Part shown: in pieces, positions 1 to 6,115 of the stretch | How positions within the stretch are numbered: the stretch's first letter is position 1 | How the letters are laid out: each line of letters starts with the position of its first letter | DNA from: Verrucomicrobiales bacterium | Lineage (GTDB): Bacteria; Verrucomicrobiota; Verrucomicrobiia; Verrucomicrobiales; Akkermansiaceae | Direction of reading: 5' to 3' | Assembly (NCBI GenBank): GCA_003483645.1 | Contig: DMYM01000070.1 | Span: 1-14,913, forward strand | DNA: 14,913 nt | Notes under the pieces: model-generated | Told to the model about the DNA's origin: nothing | The model's input: only the letters and a program-made list of their open reading frames with translations | Database searches by the model: none | Position numbers and translations under genes: made by a program

Positions 1-1274
1 CCTACACCGCCTACGGCGGGTTTCGCGCGGTGGTGTGGACCGATATCCTGCAGGGACTGGTCATGGTGATCGGGGTGCTCATCCTGTTGGGCATGACGCT
101 TTCGCTGGTGGGAGGGCTGGACCGGGCCACCGGGAAACTGGCCAAGCAGATCCCCCCGGAGTATGCCAGGGTGCGGTTCGATGCAGGGGAGGAAGCCGAA
201 GCCGGGAAGTTGAAGAAGGGAGACTGGATCCGATCGATCGAGGGAGAAATCCTGTGCCTGGACGGGAAGCCCGGGAGGCCCCCTGAGGGTGATCAACTGG
301 AGGTGGAAGTCCTCGTTATTACCTTCGACGAACACAAGGCGCAGCTTGCCGGGAAGGTTTCCAGCGAGGTGACCGGCAGTCTCATCGATGGGTCACGCAA
401 GCCCTACAGGACAGGCGCGGGAGAGGCGGGAATCTATCTCTCGCCGCATGGCCCGAGTCCTGATGGCGCACAGGGATTTCTCCCGGTCATGCTGGCCCTC
501 AGTTTCTTCGCCTTCTGGAATTTCTCCGGAGCGGGTCAGCCGAGTTACATGGTCCGGCAGATGGCCTTTCGCGACACGGTGGTGTTGCGACGCTCCATCC
601 TCTTCGTGGCGATTTTCTTCACCCTCATCTACCTCCCGCTGGTCATCATCTTCACGAGCGCGCGCATCATCCTGCCGGGAATGGAAGTGGAGGCCGACCG
701 GATCATGCCGGAGATGGCCAGGGTGGTGACCGAACGGGCGGGGATCCCGTGGTTGGCGGGCATCCTGGTGGCCGCGCCCTTTGCCGCCATCATGTCCAGC
801 GTGGACAGCTTCCTCCTTCTCGTTTCCTCAGGAGTGGTGCGTGATGTCTACCAGCAGAAGGCGAAGGGCGAGGTTTCCGAGCGGACGATCGCCCGATTGA
901 GCCGCCTGACCACCGTGGGGGTGGGAGTTCTGGCGGTCATTTTTGCCCTCAACCCTCCCAAACTTCTGCAGACCCTGATCGTGTTCGCATCCGGGGGTCT
1001 CGGGGCGACCTTCCTCGCCCCCGTCGTCCTCGCCCTCTACTGGAAGCGCATGACCGCTCCGGCGGCGGTGGCGGGCATGATCTGCGGGGGGCTCGTCATG
1101 CTGGGTTTCTATTTCATAGGACTCGTTCACTTCGGGGAGTTCAAGGAATTCAACTGGTTGAGCGTCCACCCCTTCATCTGGGCTTCGCTGGTCAACTTCA
1201 TCGTGGTGATTTGGGTGAGCCTGAAGGGAAGGGAACCCGAGCGGGGACTGGTGGAGAAGTACTTCGGGACGTGA
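1..1274 (+). CDS. sodium:solute symporter family transporter, 5'-truncated
   Basis: This is the C-terminal 423 residues of a sodium:solute symporter (SSS/PanF-like), an inner-membrane protein that uses the sodium gradient to import small organic solutes. The open frame runs from the window edge, so the true start lies upstream. The opening residues YTAYGGFRAVVWTDILQG match the conserved SSS helix that follows the sodium-site region. Later come hydrophobic helices, the family-like stretch SGAGQPSYMVRQMAFRD, and the helix AAPFAAIMSSVDSFLLL that is typical near the sodium site. Between two helices, at about bases 120-480, there is a long soluble insertion with a PDZ-like look (AEAGKLKKGDWIRSIEGE). 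The gene leads a co-directional cluster with a RidA homologue, a PLP enzyme, a dipeptidase and an SDR, so amino-acid or peptide-like substrates are plausible. Substrate cannot be read from the sequence. The family call is firm. Confidence 0.9.
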   Translation, partial: YTAYGGFRAVVWTDILQGLVMVIGVLILLGMTLSLVGGLDRATGKLAKQIPPEYARVRFDAGEEAEAGKLKKGDWIRSIEGEILCLDGKPGRPPEGDQLEVEVLVITFDEHKAQLAGKVSSEVTGSLIDGSRKPYRTGAGEAGIYLSPHGPSPDGAQGFLPVMLALSFFAFWNFSGAGQPSYMVRQMAFRDTVVLRRSILFVAIFFTLIYLPLVIIFTSARIILPGMEVEADRIMPEMARVVTERAGIPWLAGILVAAPFAAIMSSVDSFLLLVSSGVVRDVYQQKAKGEVSERTIARLSRLTTVGVGVLAVIFALNPPKLLQTLIVFASGGLGATFLAPVVLALYWKRMTAPAAVAGMICGGLVMLGFYFIGLVHFGEFKEFNWLSVHPFIWASLVNFIVVIWVSLKGREPERGLVEKYFGT

Positions 1275-1351
1275 TCACCTGGCCGGGACACAATCCTGCC
1301 GGTTCAATTCTGCATCGCCACCTCGGTCACAATCGCTATCGTTCTCTCCTG

Positions 1352-1816
1352 ATGAGCGCAGACGCAAAACTTCAGGAACTCGGATTGCCCCTTCCTCCCG
1401 CCCCCAAGCCGATGGGGGTCTACAAGCCGATCGTGATCGTGGGCAACCTTGCGTATCTCTCCGGCCATGGGCCGCTCAAGGAAGATGGCAGCCTGATCAC
1501 CGGCCGGGTGGGGGAGGACATGGACGTGGAAGGTGGTTATGCGGCGGCCAGGGAAACCGGCCTGGCCCTCCTGGCCACCATCCGCAATGCCCTGGGCAGT
1601 CTCGATCGCGTGGTCCGGGTGGTGAAGACCCTCGGCTTCGTCAACTCCACCGACGATTTTGTGGATCAGCCCAAGGTGATCAATGGATGCAGCGATCTCT
1701 TCGCGGAGCTCTATGGGACGGAGACCGGGGTGGGTGCGCGCAGCGCCCTGCCTTCCAACACGCTGCCTGGAGGCATCGCGGTCGAGATCGAGATGATCAT
1801 CGAGATCACTTCCTAG
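1352..1816 (+). CDS. RidA/YjgF/UK114-family protein (long subgroup)
   Basis: This 154-residue protein belongs to the YjgF/YER057c/UK114 (RidA) family. Characterised members hydrolyse the reactive enamine/imine intermediates, such as 2-aminoacrylate, that PLP-dependent dehydratases release. Family landmarks are GNLAYLSGHGP (31-41), GSLDRVVRVVKTLGFVNS (82-99), VINGCSDL (109-116), and the C-terminal GVGARSALPSNTLPGGIAVEIE, in which R130 corresponds to the conserved arginine that binds the carboxylate. It is longer than the roughly 128-residue E. coli RidA and resembles the YjgF-like subgroup that starts with a LxELGLPLPP-type segment. The ATG at 1352 is chosen because the open frame further upstream would overlap the transporter and adds unrelated residues. 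No strong ribosome-binding site is visible. The next gene, a PLP enzyme, starts 9 bp after the stop, which fits an enamine-clearing partner role; that role is inferred. Confidence 0.88.
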   Translation: MSADAKLQELGLPLPPAPKPMGVYKPIVIVGNLAYLSGHGPLKEDGSLITGRVGEDMDVEGGYAAARETGLALLATIRNALGSLDRVVRVVKTLGFVNSTDDFVDQPKVINGCSDLFAELYGTETGVGARSALPSNTLPGGIAVEIEMIIEITS

Positions 1817-1823
1817 GAAACGG
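1815..1823 (+). promoter_or_regulatory. ribosome-binding site of the PLP enzyme gene
   Basis: The sequence AGGAAACGG precedes the ATG at 1826. Its purine core AGGA lies about 7 bases from the start and overlaps the TAG stop codon of the RidA-family gene (1814-1816). This supports the 1826 start and suggests coupled translation of the two genes. Confidence 0.55.
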
Positions 1824-1825
1824 AA

Positions 1826-2938
1826 ATGTGCGAACAGTTCCAGGTGAGCGGCTTGGAGCGGGTTGCCTCGCCGTCCCTGCTGGTGTGGCCCGGGCGGGTG
1901 CAGTCCAATATCGAACGTATGATCGAGTTGTGCGGAGGACCGGAACGGCTCCGTCCGCACGTCAAGACGCACAAGATGGATGCGGTGGTGCGCCTCCAGC
2001 TGGAGGCGGGAATCGACAAGTTCAAGGCCTCCACCATCGCGGAGGTGGAGATGTGCCTCGCGGCCGGGGCCCGGGACGTGCTCATGGCCTATCCGGTGGT
2101 GGGCCCCAGCCAGGACCGGCTTGTGCGGTTGGCCTTGGCCTATCCCCACGTGCACCTCGCCTTTCTGGTGGACAGCGCGGACGTGCTGCCGGGTATGGTC
2201 GCACACTGTCTTGCGGCCGGGGTGGAGTTGGCGGCATTCGTGGACTTTGATTGCGGAATGGCGCGCACGGGAACCTGTTCGGTTGATGATGCGGTCTCGC
2301 TGGCGGAGGCTATTTCCGCTGCCAACGGCATCCGCTTCGGCGGGGTGCATGCCTACGACGGTCATGTGCGTGCGCCCAAAGTGACCGACCGACGGGAAAG
2401 CTGGTCGGGGGCGATGGAGTCTGTCCAGGTTCTTCTCGATGCTCTTGCCGTGGCGGGGCACTCCGTTCCAGCGGTGGTGGGCGGCGGCTCACCGACCTTC
2501 GGGTTCCACGCCGGCGAGCGTGGGTGGCAATGCAGTCCGGGGACCGCGCTCTTCTGGGACCACGGTTACGGCACGGCGTATCCCGATCTACCCTTCGAGA
2601 ATGCGGCGGTGGTCCTCACCCGCATCGTGAGCAAGCCCGGAGCGAACCGTCTTTGCCTCGACCTGGGGCACAAGGCCATCGCCTCGGAGGGGCCGCTCGA
2701 AAAGCGTGTCCACCTGCCCGGCCTTGAGGATGCGCGAGCCATTGACCACAGTGAGGAACACCTCGTGGTGGAGGTTGAAGCGCCCGGGCACCATGCCCTG
2801 GGGGAGGCGTATCTGGGAGTGCCCCATCACATCTGCCCCACCGTGGCGCTTTACCAGGAAGCGTTCCTGATTCGTGATGGCGCGGTTACAGGGGAGAGTT
2901 GGGAGGTGACGGCCCGCAACCGGCGGCTGACAATCTGA
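1826..2938 (+). CDS. DSD1-family PLP enzyme (D-serine dehydratase / D-threonine aldolase-like)
   Basis: This 370-residue protein has the fold-type III (alanine-racemase-like) PLP architecture of eukaryotic-type D-serine dehydratases and D-threonine aldolases. The N-terminal barrel carries RPHVKTHK (43-50), where K47 is the expected PLP Schiff-base lysine. It continues with FKASTIAEVEMCLAAGARDVLMAYP and with VDFDCGMARTG. The C-terminal domain has PHHICPTV (333-340), whose H335 and C337 match the His-x-Cys pair that binds the catalytic zinc or other divalent metal in this family. Length is normal. Reactions known for the family are D-serine to pyruvate plus ammonia, or retro-aldol cleavage of D-3-hydroxy-amino acids; sequence inspection does not separate them. 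The RidA-family neighbour favours dehydratase chemistry, which releases 2-aminoacrylate. An M19 dipeptidase follows 11 bp downstream. Expected to be cytoplasmic, as no signal peptide is seen. Confidence 0.88.
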   Translation: MCEQFQVSGLERVASPSLLVWPGRVQSNIERMIELCGGPERLRPHVKTHKMDAVVRLQLEAGIDKFKASTIAEVEMCLAAGARDVLMAYPVVGPSQDRLVRLALAYPHVHLAFLVDSADVLPGMVAHCLAAGVELAAFVDFDCGMARTGTCSVDDAVSLAEAISAANGIRFGGVHAYDGHVRAPKVTDRRESWSGAMESVQVLLDALAVAGHSVPAVVGGGSPTFGFHAGERGWQCSPGTALFWDHGYGTAYPDLPFENAAVVLTRIVSKPGANRLCLDLGHKAIASEGPLEKRVHLPGLEDARAIDHSEEHLVVEVEAPGHHALGEAYLGVPHHICPTVALYQEAFLIRDGAVTGESWEVTARNRRLTI

Positions 2939-2949
2939 GCGACACGACC

Positions 2950-4029
2950 ATGAAACTGATCTTCGATGCCCATCTCGACCTGTCGCTCGGCGCGATCGAT
3001 TATAATCGTGACCTGCGCAGGGAGCTGGACGAGATCCGGGGGGAAGAAGCGGGTCTGAACGACCGGGGAGGGCGGGGCCGGGGTGGGGTGTGCTTCCCGG
3101 AGATGCGGCGGGGTGGGGTCGGCCTGTGTGTGGCTACCCTGCTGGCCGGCTGCATGAAGCCGGGCGCGGTGGCCTCGGGGTGGAACGCGCCCGAGATCGC
3201 CTGGAGCCAGACGCAGGGACAACTGGCCTGGTATCGCGCCATGGAGGAGGCGGGGGAGTTGGAGAAGATCGTGGATCAGGCCTCCTTGGGAAGGGTGCTG
3301 GATCGGTGGGAGGATGGCGTTTCAGAGGGTGCGATTGGTTATCTCCTGAGTCTGGAAGGAGCCGATTCGATCCGCACTCCGGGGCATCTTGAGCAGTCCT
3401 GGGAGCAGGGTCTACGGGCCCTCGGGCCCGCCCATTACGGAGTGGGCCGCTATGCCCTGGGCCATGACCAGGACGGTCCGCTCTCAGAACCGGGGGGCGA
3501 GTTGATCCGCGAGATGGACCGGCTCGGAATGATCCTCGATGCCACGCACCTTTGTGACCGGACATTCCACGAGGTGCTCGATCTCTACGACGGGCCGGTG
3601 TGGGCCAGTCACTCGAACTGTCGTGTCCTCGTCGATGACCCGCGGCAGATCTCGGACGAACAGATTGCGCGCCTGATCGAACGGGGAGCGGTGATCGGAG
3701 GAGCCCTCGACGCCTGGATGATGGTGCCGGGCTGGCGCAGGGGAATTACCACCCCCCGAGGGGCCGGGCTGAATCTTGAGCACCTGCTCGATCATACGGA
3801 TCACATCTGCCAGTTGGCGGGAAATGCCGATCATGTGGGGATTGGTTCGGATCTTGACGGTGGATTCGGGGTCGAACAGACGCCCCAGGACGTTCAGTCC
3901 ATTGCCGCCTTGCAGCGGGTGGGAGAATTGCTTGAGAAGCGGGGCTACTCGACGGAAGACGTCGACAAGATTCTCCACGGCAACTTTATTCGTTTCCTGC
4001 GGGAACACCTCCCAAGCCAGTCACCATGA
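2950..4029 (+). CDS. membrane dipeptidase-family hydrolase (peptidase M19)
   Basis: This 359-residue protein is a renal/membrane-dipeptidase-type (M19) metallohydrolase of the amidohydrolase superfamily. All binuclear zinc ligands appear present: H8 and D10 (DAHLDLS), bridging E136 (SLEGAD), H200 (DATHLCD), H221 (ASHSNCR) and D301 (GIGSDLDGG). The 21-residue spacing between H200 and H221 equals that between H198 and H219 of the human enzyme. Members hydrolyse dipeptides and often accept a D-residue at the C-terminal position. No signal peptide is visible, unlike the GPI-anchored animal enzyme, so a cytoplasmic location is likely. The ATG at 2950 is chosen because MKLIFDAHLD brings the HxD motif to its usual N-terminal place; the upstream extension overlaps the previous gene. 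Its stop overlaps the next start as ATGA. With the D-amino-acid-type PLP enzyme upstream, a dipeptide-to-D-amino-acid route is inferred. Confidence 0.9.
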   Translation: MKLIFDAHLDLSLGAIDYNRDLRRELDEIRGEEAGLNDRGGRGRGGVCFPEMRRGGVGLCVATLLAGCMKPGAVASGWNAPEIAWSQTQGQLAWYRAMEEAGELEKIVDQASLGRVLDRWEDGVSEGAIGYLLSLEGADSIRTPGHLEQSWEQGLRALGPAHYGVGRYALGHDQDGPLSEPGGELIREMDRLGMILDATHLCDRTFHEVLDLYDGPVWASHSNCRVLVDDPRQISDEQIARLIERGAVIGGALDAWMMVPGWRRGITTPRGAGLNLEHLLDHTDHICQLAGNADHVGIGSDLDGGFGVEQTPQDVQSIAALQRVGELLEKRGYSTEDVDKILHGNFIRFLREHLPSQSP

Positions 4030-4769
4030 ACAAGATCAATCTCGAAGGACGAAAGGCCGTTGTCACCGGTGGTGCGCGCGGCATCGGCTACGCCATCTGC
4101 CAGCGCCTGACCGCATCGGGAGCACATTGCATCATCTGGGACCGGGACGAGAAGGCCGCTCATGAGGCCGCCCGGACGTTGCCGGGGGCCGAGGCCATCC
4201 TGGTGGATGTGACCAGCCCCGAATCGGTGGAGGAGGCGAACCTGGCGACCTCGGCAAAGGTGGGCGGGATCGATATCCTCGTTAACAATGCAGGCATTGC
4301 CGGTTGCAGCAAGAAGCTCTGGGAATGCACCCCGGACGAGTGGCAGGAAGTCCTGCAGATCGACCTCTTCGGAGTCTACCTCTGCTGCCGGGCCCTCGTG
4401 CCCGGGATGATTGCCAGCGGCTACGGCCGGGTGGTCAACATCGCTTCCATTGCCGGGAAGGAGGGCAATCCGAACGCCTCCCATTACAGCGCTGCCAAGG
4501 CCGGGGTGATCGGGCTGACCAAGTCACTTGCCAAGGAGTGCGCCCGGGACGGCGTGATCGTGAATTGTGTCACCCCTGCCGTGATCGAAACCGACATTCT
4601 CAAGCAGATCTCACAGGAGCACATCGACTACATGCTCTCCAGGATCCCGATGGGCCGCTTCGGCCTGACGGAGGAAGCGGCGGCTCTGGCAGCCTGGCTG
4701 TGTTCGGAGGATTGCTCCTTCAGCACGGGCGGGGTCTTCGATCTCTCCGGGGGCCGGGCGACCTACTGA
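4026..4769 (+). CDS. short-chain dehydrogenase/reductase (SDR), classical type
   Basis: This 247-residue classical SDR is an NAD(P)-dependent oxidoreductase. It shows the nucleotide-binding TGGARGIG (14-21), an aspartate at the end of the second strand (D39 in CIIWDRDE) that usually signals NAD preference, NNAG (87-90), and the catalytic S141, Y154 and K158 (YSAAK). The stretch IASIAGKEGNPNASHYSAAK and the later IPMGRFGL resemble FabG-like sugar-acid dehydrogenases, such as those acting on 2-keto-3-deoxy-sugar acids, but this is from memory of family patterns and is not proof of substrate. The start overlaps the dipeptidase stop by 4 bp (ATGA), indicating translational coupling as the last gene of the + strand cluster. 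It may oxidise a hydroxy acid or alcohol released by the pathway. The SDR call is firm; the substrate is unknown. Confidence 0.92.
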   Translation: MNKINLEGRKAVVTGGARGIGYAICQRLTASGAHCIIWDRDEKAAHEAARTLPGAEAILVDVTSPESVEEANLATSAKVGGIDILVNNAGIAGCSKKLWECTPDEWQEVLQIDLFGVYLCCRALVPGMIASGYGRVVNIASIAGKEGNPNASHYSAAKAGVIGLTKSLAKECARDGVIVNCVTPAVIETDILKQISQEHIDYMLSRIPMGRFGLTEEAAALAAWLCSEDCSFSTGGVFDLSGGRATY

Positions 4770-4822
4770 CTCGTTTGTCGGGGAAGTGCTCCGCTTGTCG
4801 AGCCTCCCACGGCGGCACGCTC

Positions 4823-5815
4823 TCAGTTCACCACGTTGCGCAGTGGTTCGCCGCGGATGGCGCGCAGGCACTCCCGGGCGGCCTTGGAGCGGAACTCCTC
4901 GCCGCCCTCCTCGCAGTAGAAGGCGGCATGCGGATTGAGAAAGAGCCGGTCGTGGGCGGGGTGCGCGGGATCGCGCCAGGCCCTGAGAACCGGCGAATCT
5001 TCCTCGGGCGGCTCCTGCTCCAGAACGTCAATGCCGGCACCCCGGAGATGGCCCGCGGCGAGGGAATCCACCACGGCCGTGGTATCGACCACGCCACCCC
5101 GGGCGGTGTTGACCAGGAAACTGCCCGGCTGCATGGCGGCCAGTTCGTCTGCCCTGACGATGTTTGTCGTTTCCCGGGTAAGAGGGCAGTGCAGGCTCAC
5201 GATGTAGGACCGGGTCAGCAACTCCTCCAGGCTGTCCACCCGCCGGATGCCCAGCGCCTTGTCCAGGCCGTCCGGGACGTAGGGATCGTAGAAGATCACC
5301 TCAAGGCCGAAGGTCTTGGCACGGAGAGCCACCGCGGAGCCGATCCGGCCGCAGCCGATGATGCCCAGCACGCGTCCTCGCAGACGCGGGATGGGCTTGG
5401 CCTGCTCCACGCTCCAGTCGCCCACTCCACGACGCAACCGGCTGTGGAGGAAGTGGGTGCCACGGGCGAGGGAGATCATCATGCCCAGCGCCGAGTCGGC
5501 CACCTCTTCGGTTCCGTAATCCGGCACATTGCAGACGGGAATCCCGTGTTCGCGTGCGGTCGCGCTGTCGATGTTGTCATAGCCCACTCCGCCTCTCACA
5601 ATGGCCTTGCAGTTCTGCAGACGCTCAAGGGTTGCCCGCGTGATGGAGAGGTAGTGATAACAGATCACGGCGGCAGCGTCCTCGATCCGGCCTGCCAGTT
5701 CCTCCTCGCTCATGGCCTCCAGGGCTACGATTTCTGCTTCGTCACCGATCACTCCTCGCTCGAAAACAAGCGGCTCGGCAATGAAGTCCGTGATGACGAC
5801 CTTTGGAATGCTCAT
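4823..5815 (-). CDS. D-2-hydroxyacid dehydrogenase, CtBP-like
   Basis: This 330-residue protein belongs to the D-isomer-specific 2-hydroxyacid dehydrogenase superfamily, which interconverts 2-keto acids and D-2-hydroxy acids with NAD(H). The Rossmann motif GCGRIG (154-159) is followed by D177 (FYDPY), which favours NAD. The catalytic triad is in place: R239 (NTARGGVVD), E268 (DVLEQEPP) and H296 (NPHAAFYCEEGG). The stretch VRGGVGYDNID and the NPHAAFY motif are closer to C-terminal-binding-protein and phosphoglycerate-dehydrogenase-like members than to formate dehydrogenase. It converges with the SDR gene (53 bp between stops) and diverges from the DUF1549 gene. The ATG at 5815 opens the conserved first strand (PKVVITDF). 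No good ribosome-binding site precedes it. It could reduce a keto acid such as pyruvate made by the neighbouring cluster, but that link is inference; glyoxylate or hydroxypyruvate are alternatives. Confidence 0.9.
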   Translation of the reverse strand: MSIPKVVITDFIAEPLVFERGVIGDEAEIVALEAMSEEELAGRIEDAAAVICYHYLSITRATLERLQNCKAIVRGGVGYDNIDSATAREHGIPVCNVPDYGTEEVADSALGMMISLARGTHFLHSRLRRGVGDWSVEQAKPIPRLRGRVLGIIGCGRIGSAVALRAKTFGLEVIFYDPYVPDGLDKALGIRRVDSLEELLTRSYIVSLHCPLTRETTNIVRADELAAMQPGSFLVNTARGGVVDTTAVVDSLAAGHLRGAGIDVLEQEPPEEDSPVLRAWRDPAHPAHDRLFLNPHAAFYCEEGGEEFRSKAARECLRAIRGEPLRNVVN

Positions 5816-6115
5816 GATGGGCCGGCTGAATGTGTTGCTGCGGCGGGAGGTGGCACGGAAGCGCCCGGTTGGCGTCTGCTGCTAGGTCGTGGTCGAAGCG
5901 GCAATTACCATCCCGGCCAACCAGAACCGGGAGCGCAATCGGTGGGAGTTGGAGTTCATGCGATGGCGACAGGCTCCGAAAAGGCCGCCTTGCCGTCAAC
6001 AACTCCCGGACGACGCACTGGTGCGGGTCATGGCCGGGGAGCTCTTCGGGGCAAGGGGGGGAACAGCTGTTTTTGCTGGCGTGACCCGGAGAGCGGCCCA
6101 TTCTTGCCAATCCAC
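5816..6115. other. divergent intergenic region, no convincing gene
   Basis: These 300 bases separate the start of the D-2-hydroxyacid dehydrogenase (- strand) from that of the DUF1549/DUF1553 gene (+ strand), so promoters for both should lie here. Several open frames cross it, but they run on into flanking genes and encode arginine-, proline- and histidine-rich composition typical of non-coding frames in GC-rich DNA. An inverted repeat, TCCCGG and CCGGGA with a 10-base spacer, sits at 5911-5932 and could be an operator or chance. No clear -35/-10 pair, riboswitch or terminator was seen. Confidence 0.5.

Noticed and set aside
1304..2461. Antisense open frame of 385 codons opposite the RidA homologue and the PLP enzyme
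   Set aside because: Its composition is rich in histidine, arginine and proline, as expected for the antisense of GC-biased genes, and it shows no recognisable motif.
4781..4809. Possible terminator hairpin between the convergent SDR and dehydrogenase genes
   Set aside because: Only GCTC/GAGC plus an interrupted GGG/CCC pair, and there is no T-tract on either strand, so a rho-independent terminator is not supported.
4304..6115. Open frame of about 600 codons running upstream of the DUF1549 gene, in frame with it
   Set aside because: It overlaps the SDR in another frame and lies antisense to the D-2-hydroxyacid dehydrogenase, both of which have intact catalytic motifs. Its residues are low-complexity and arginine/glycine-rich, and the signal peptide at 6116 marks the true start.
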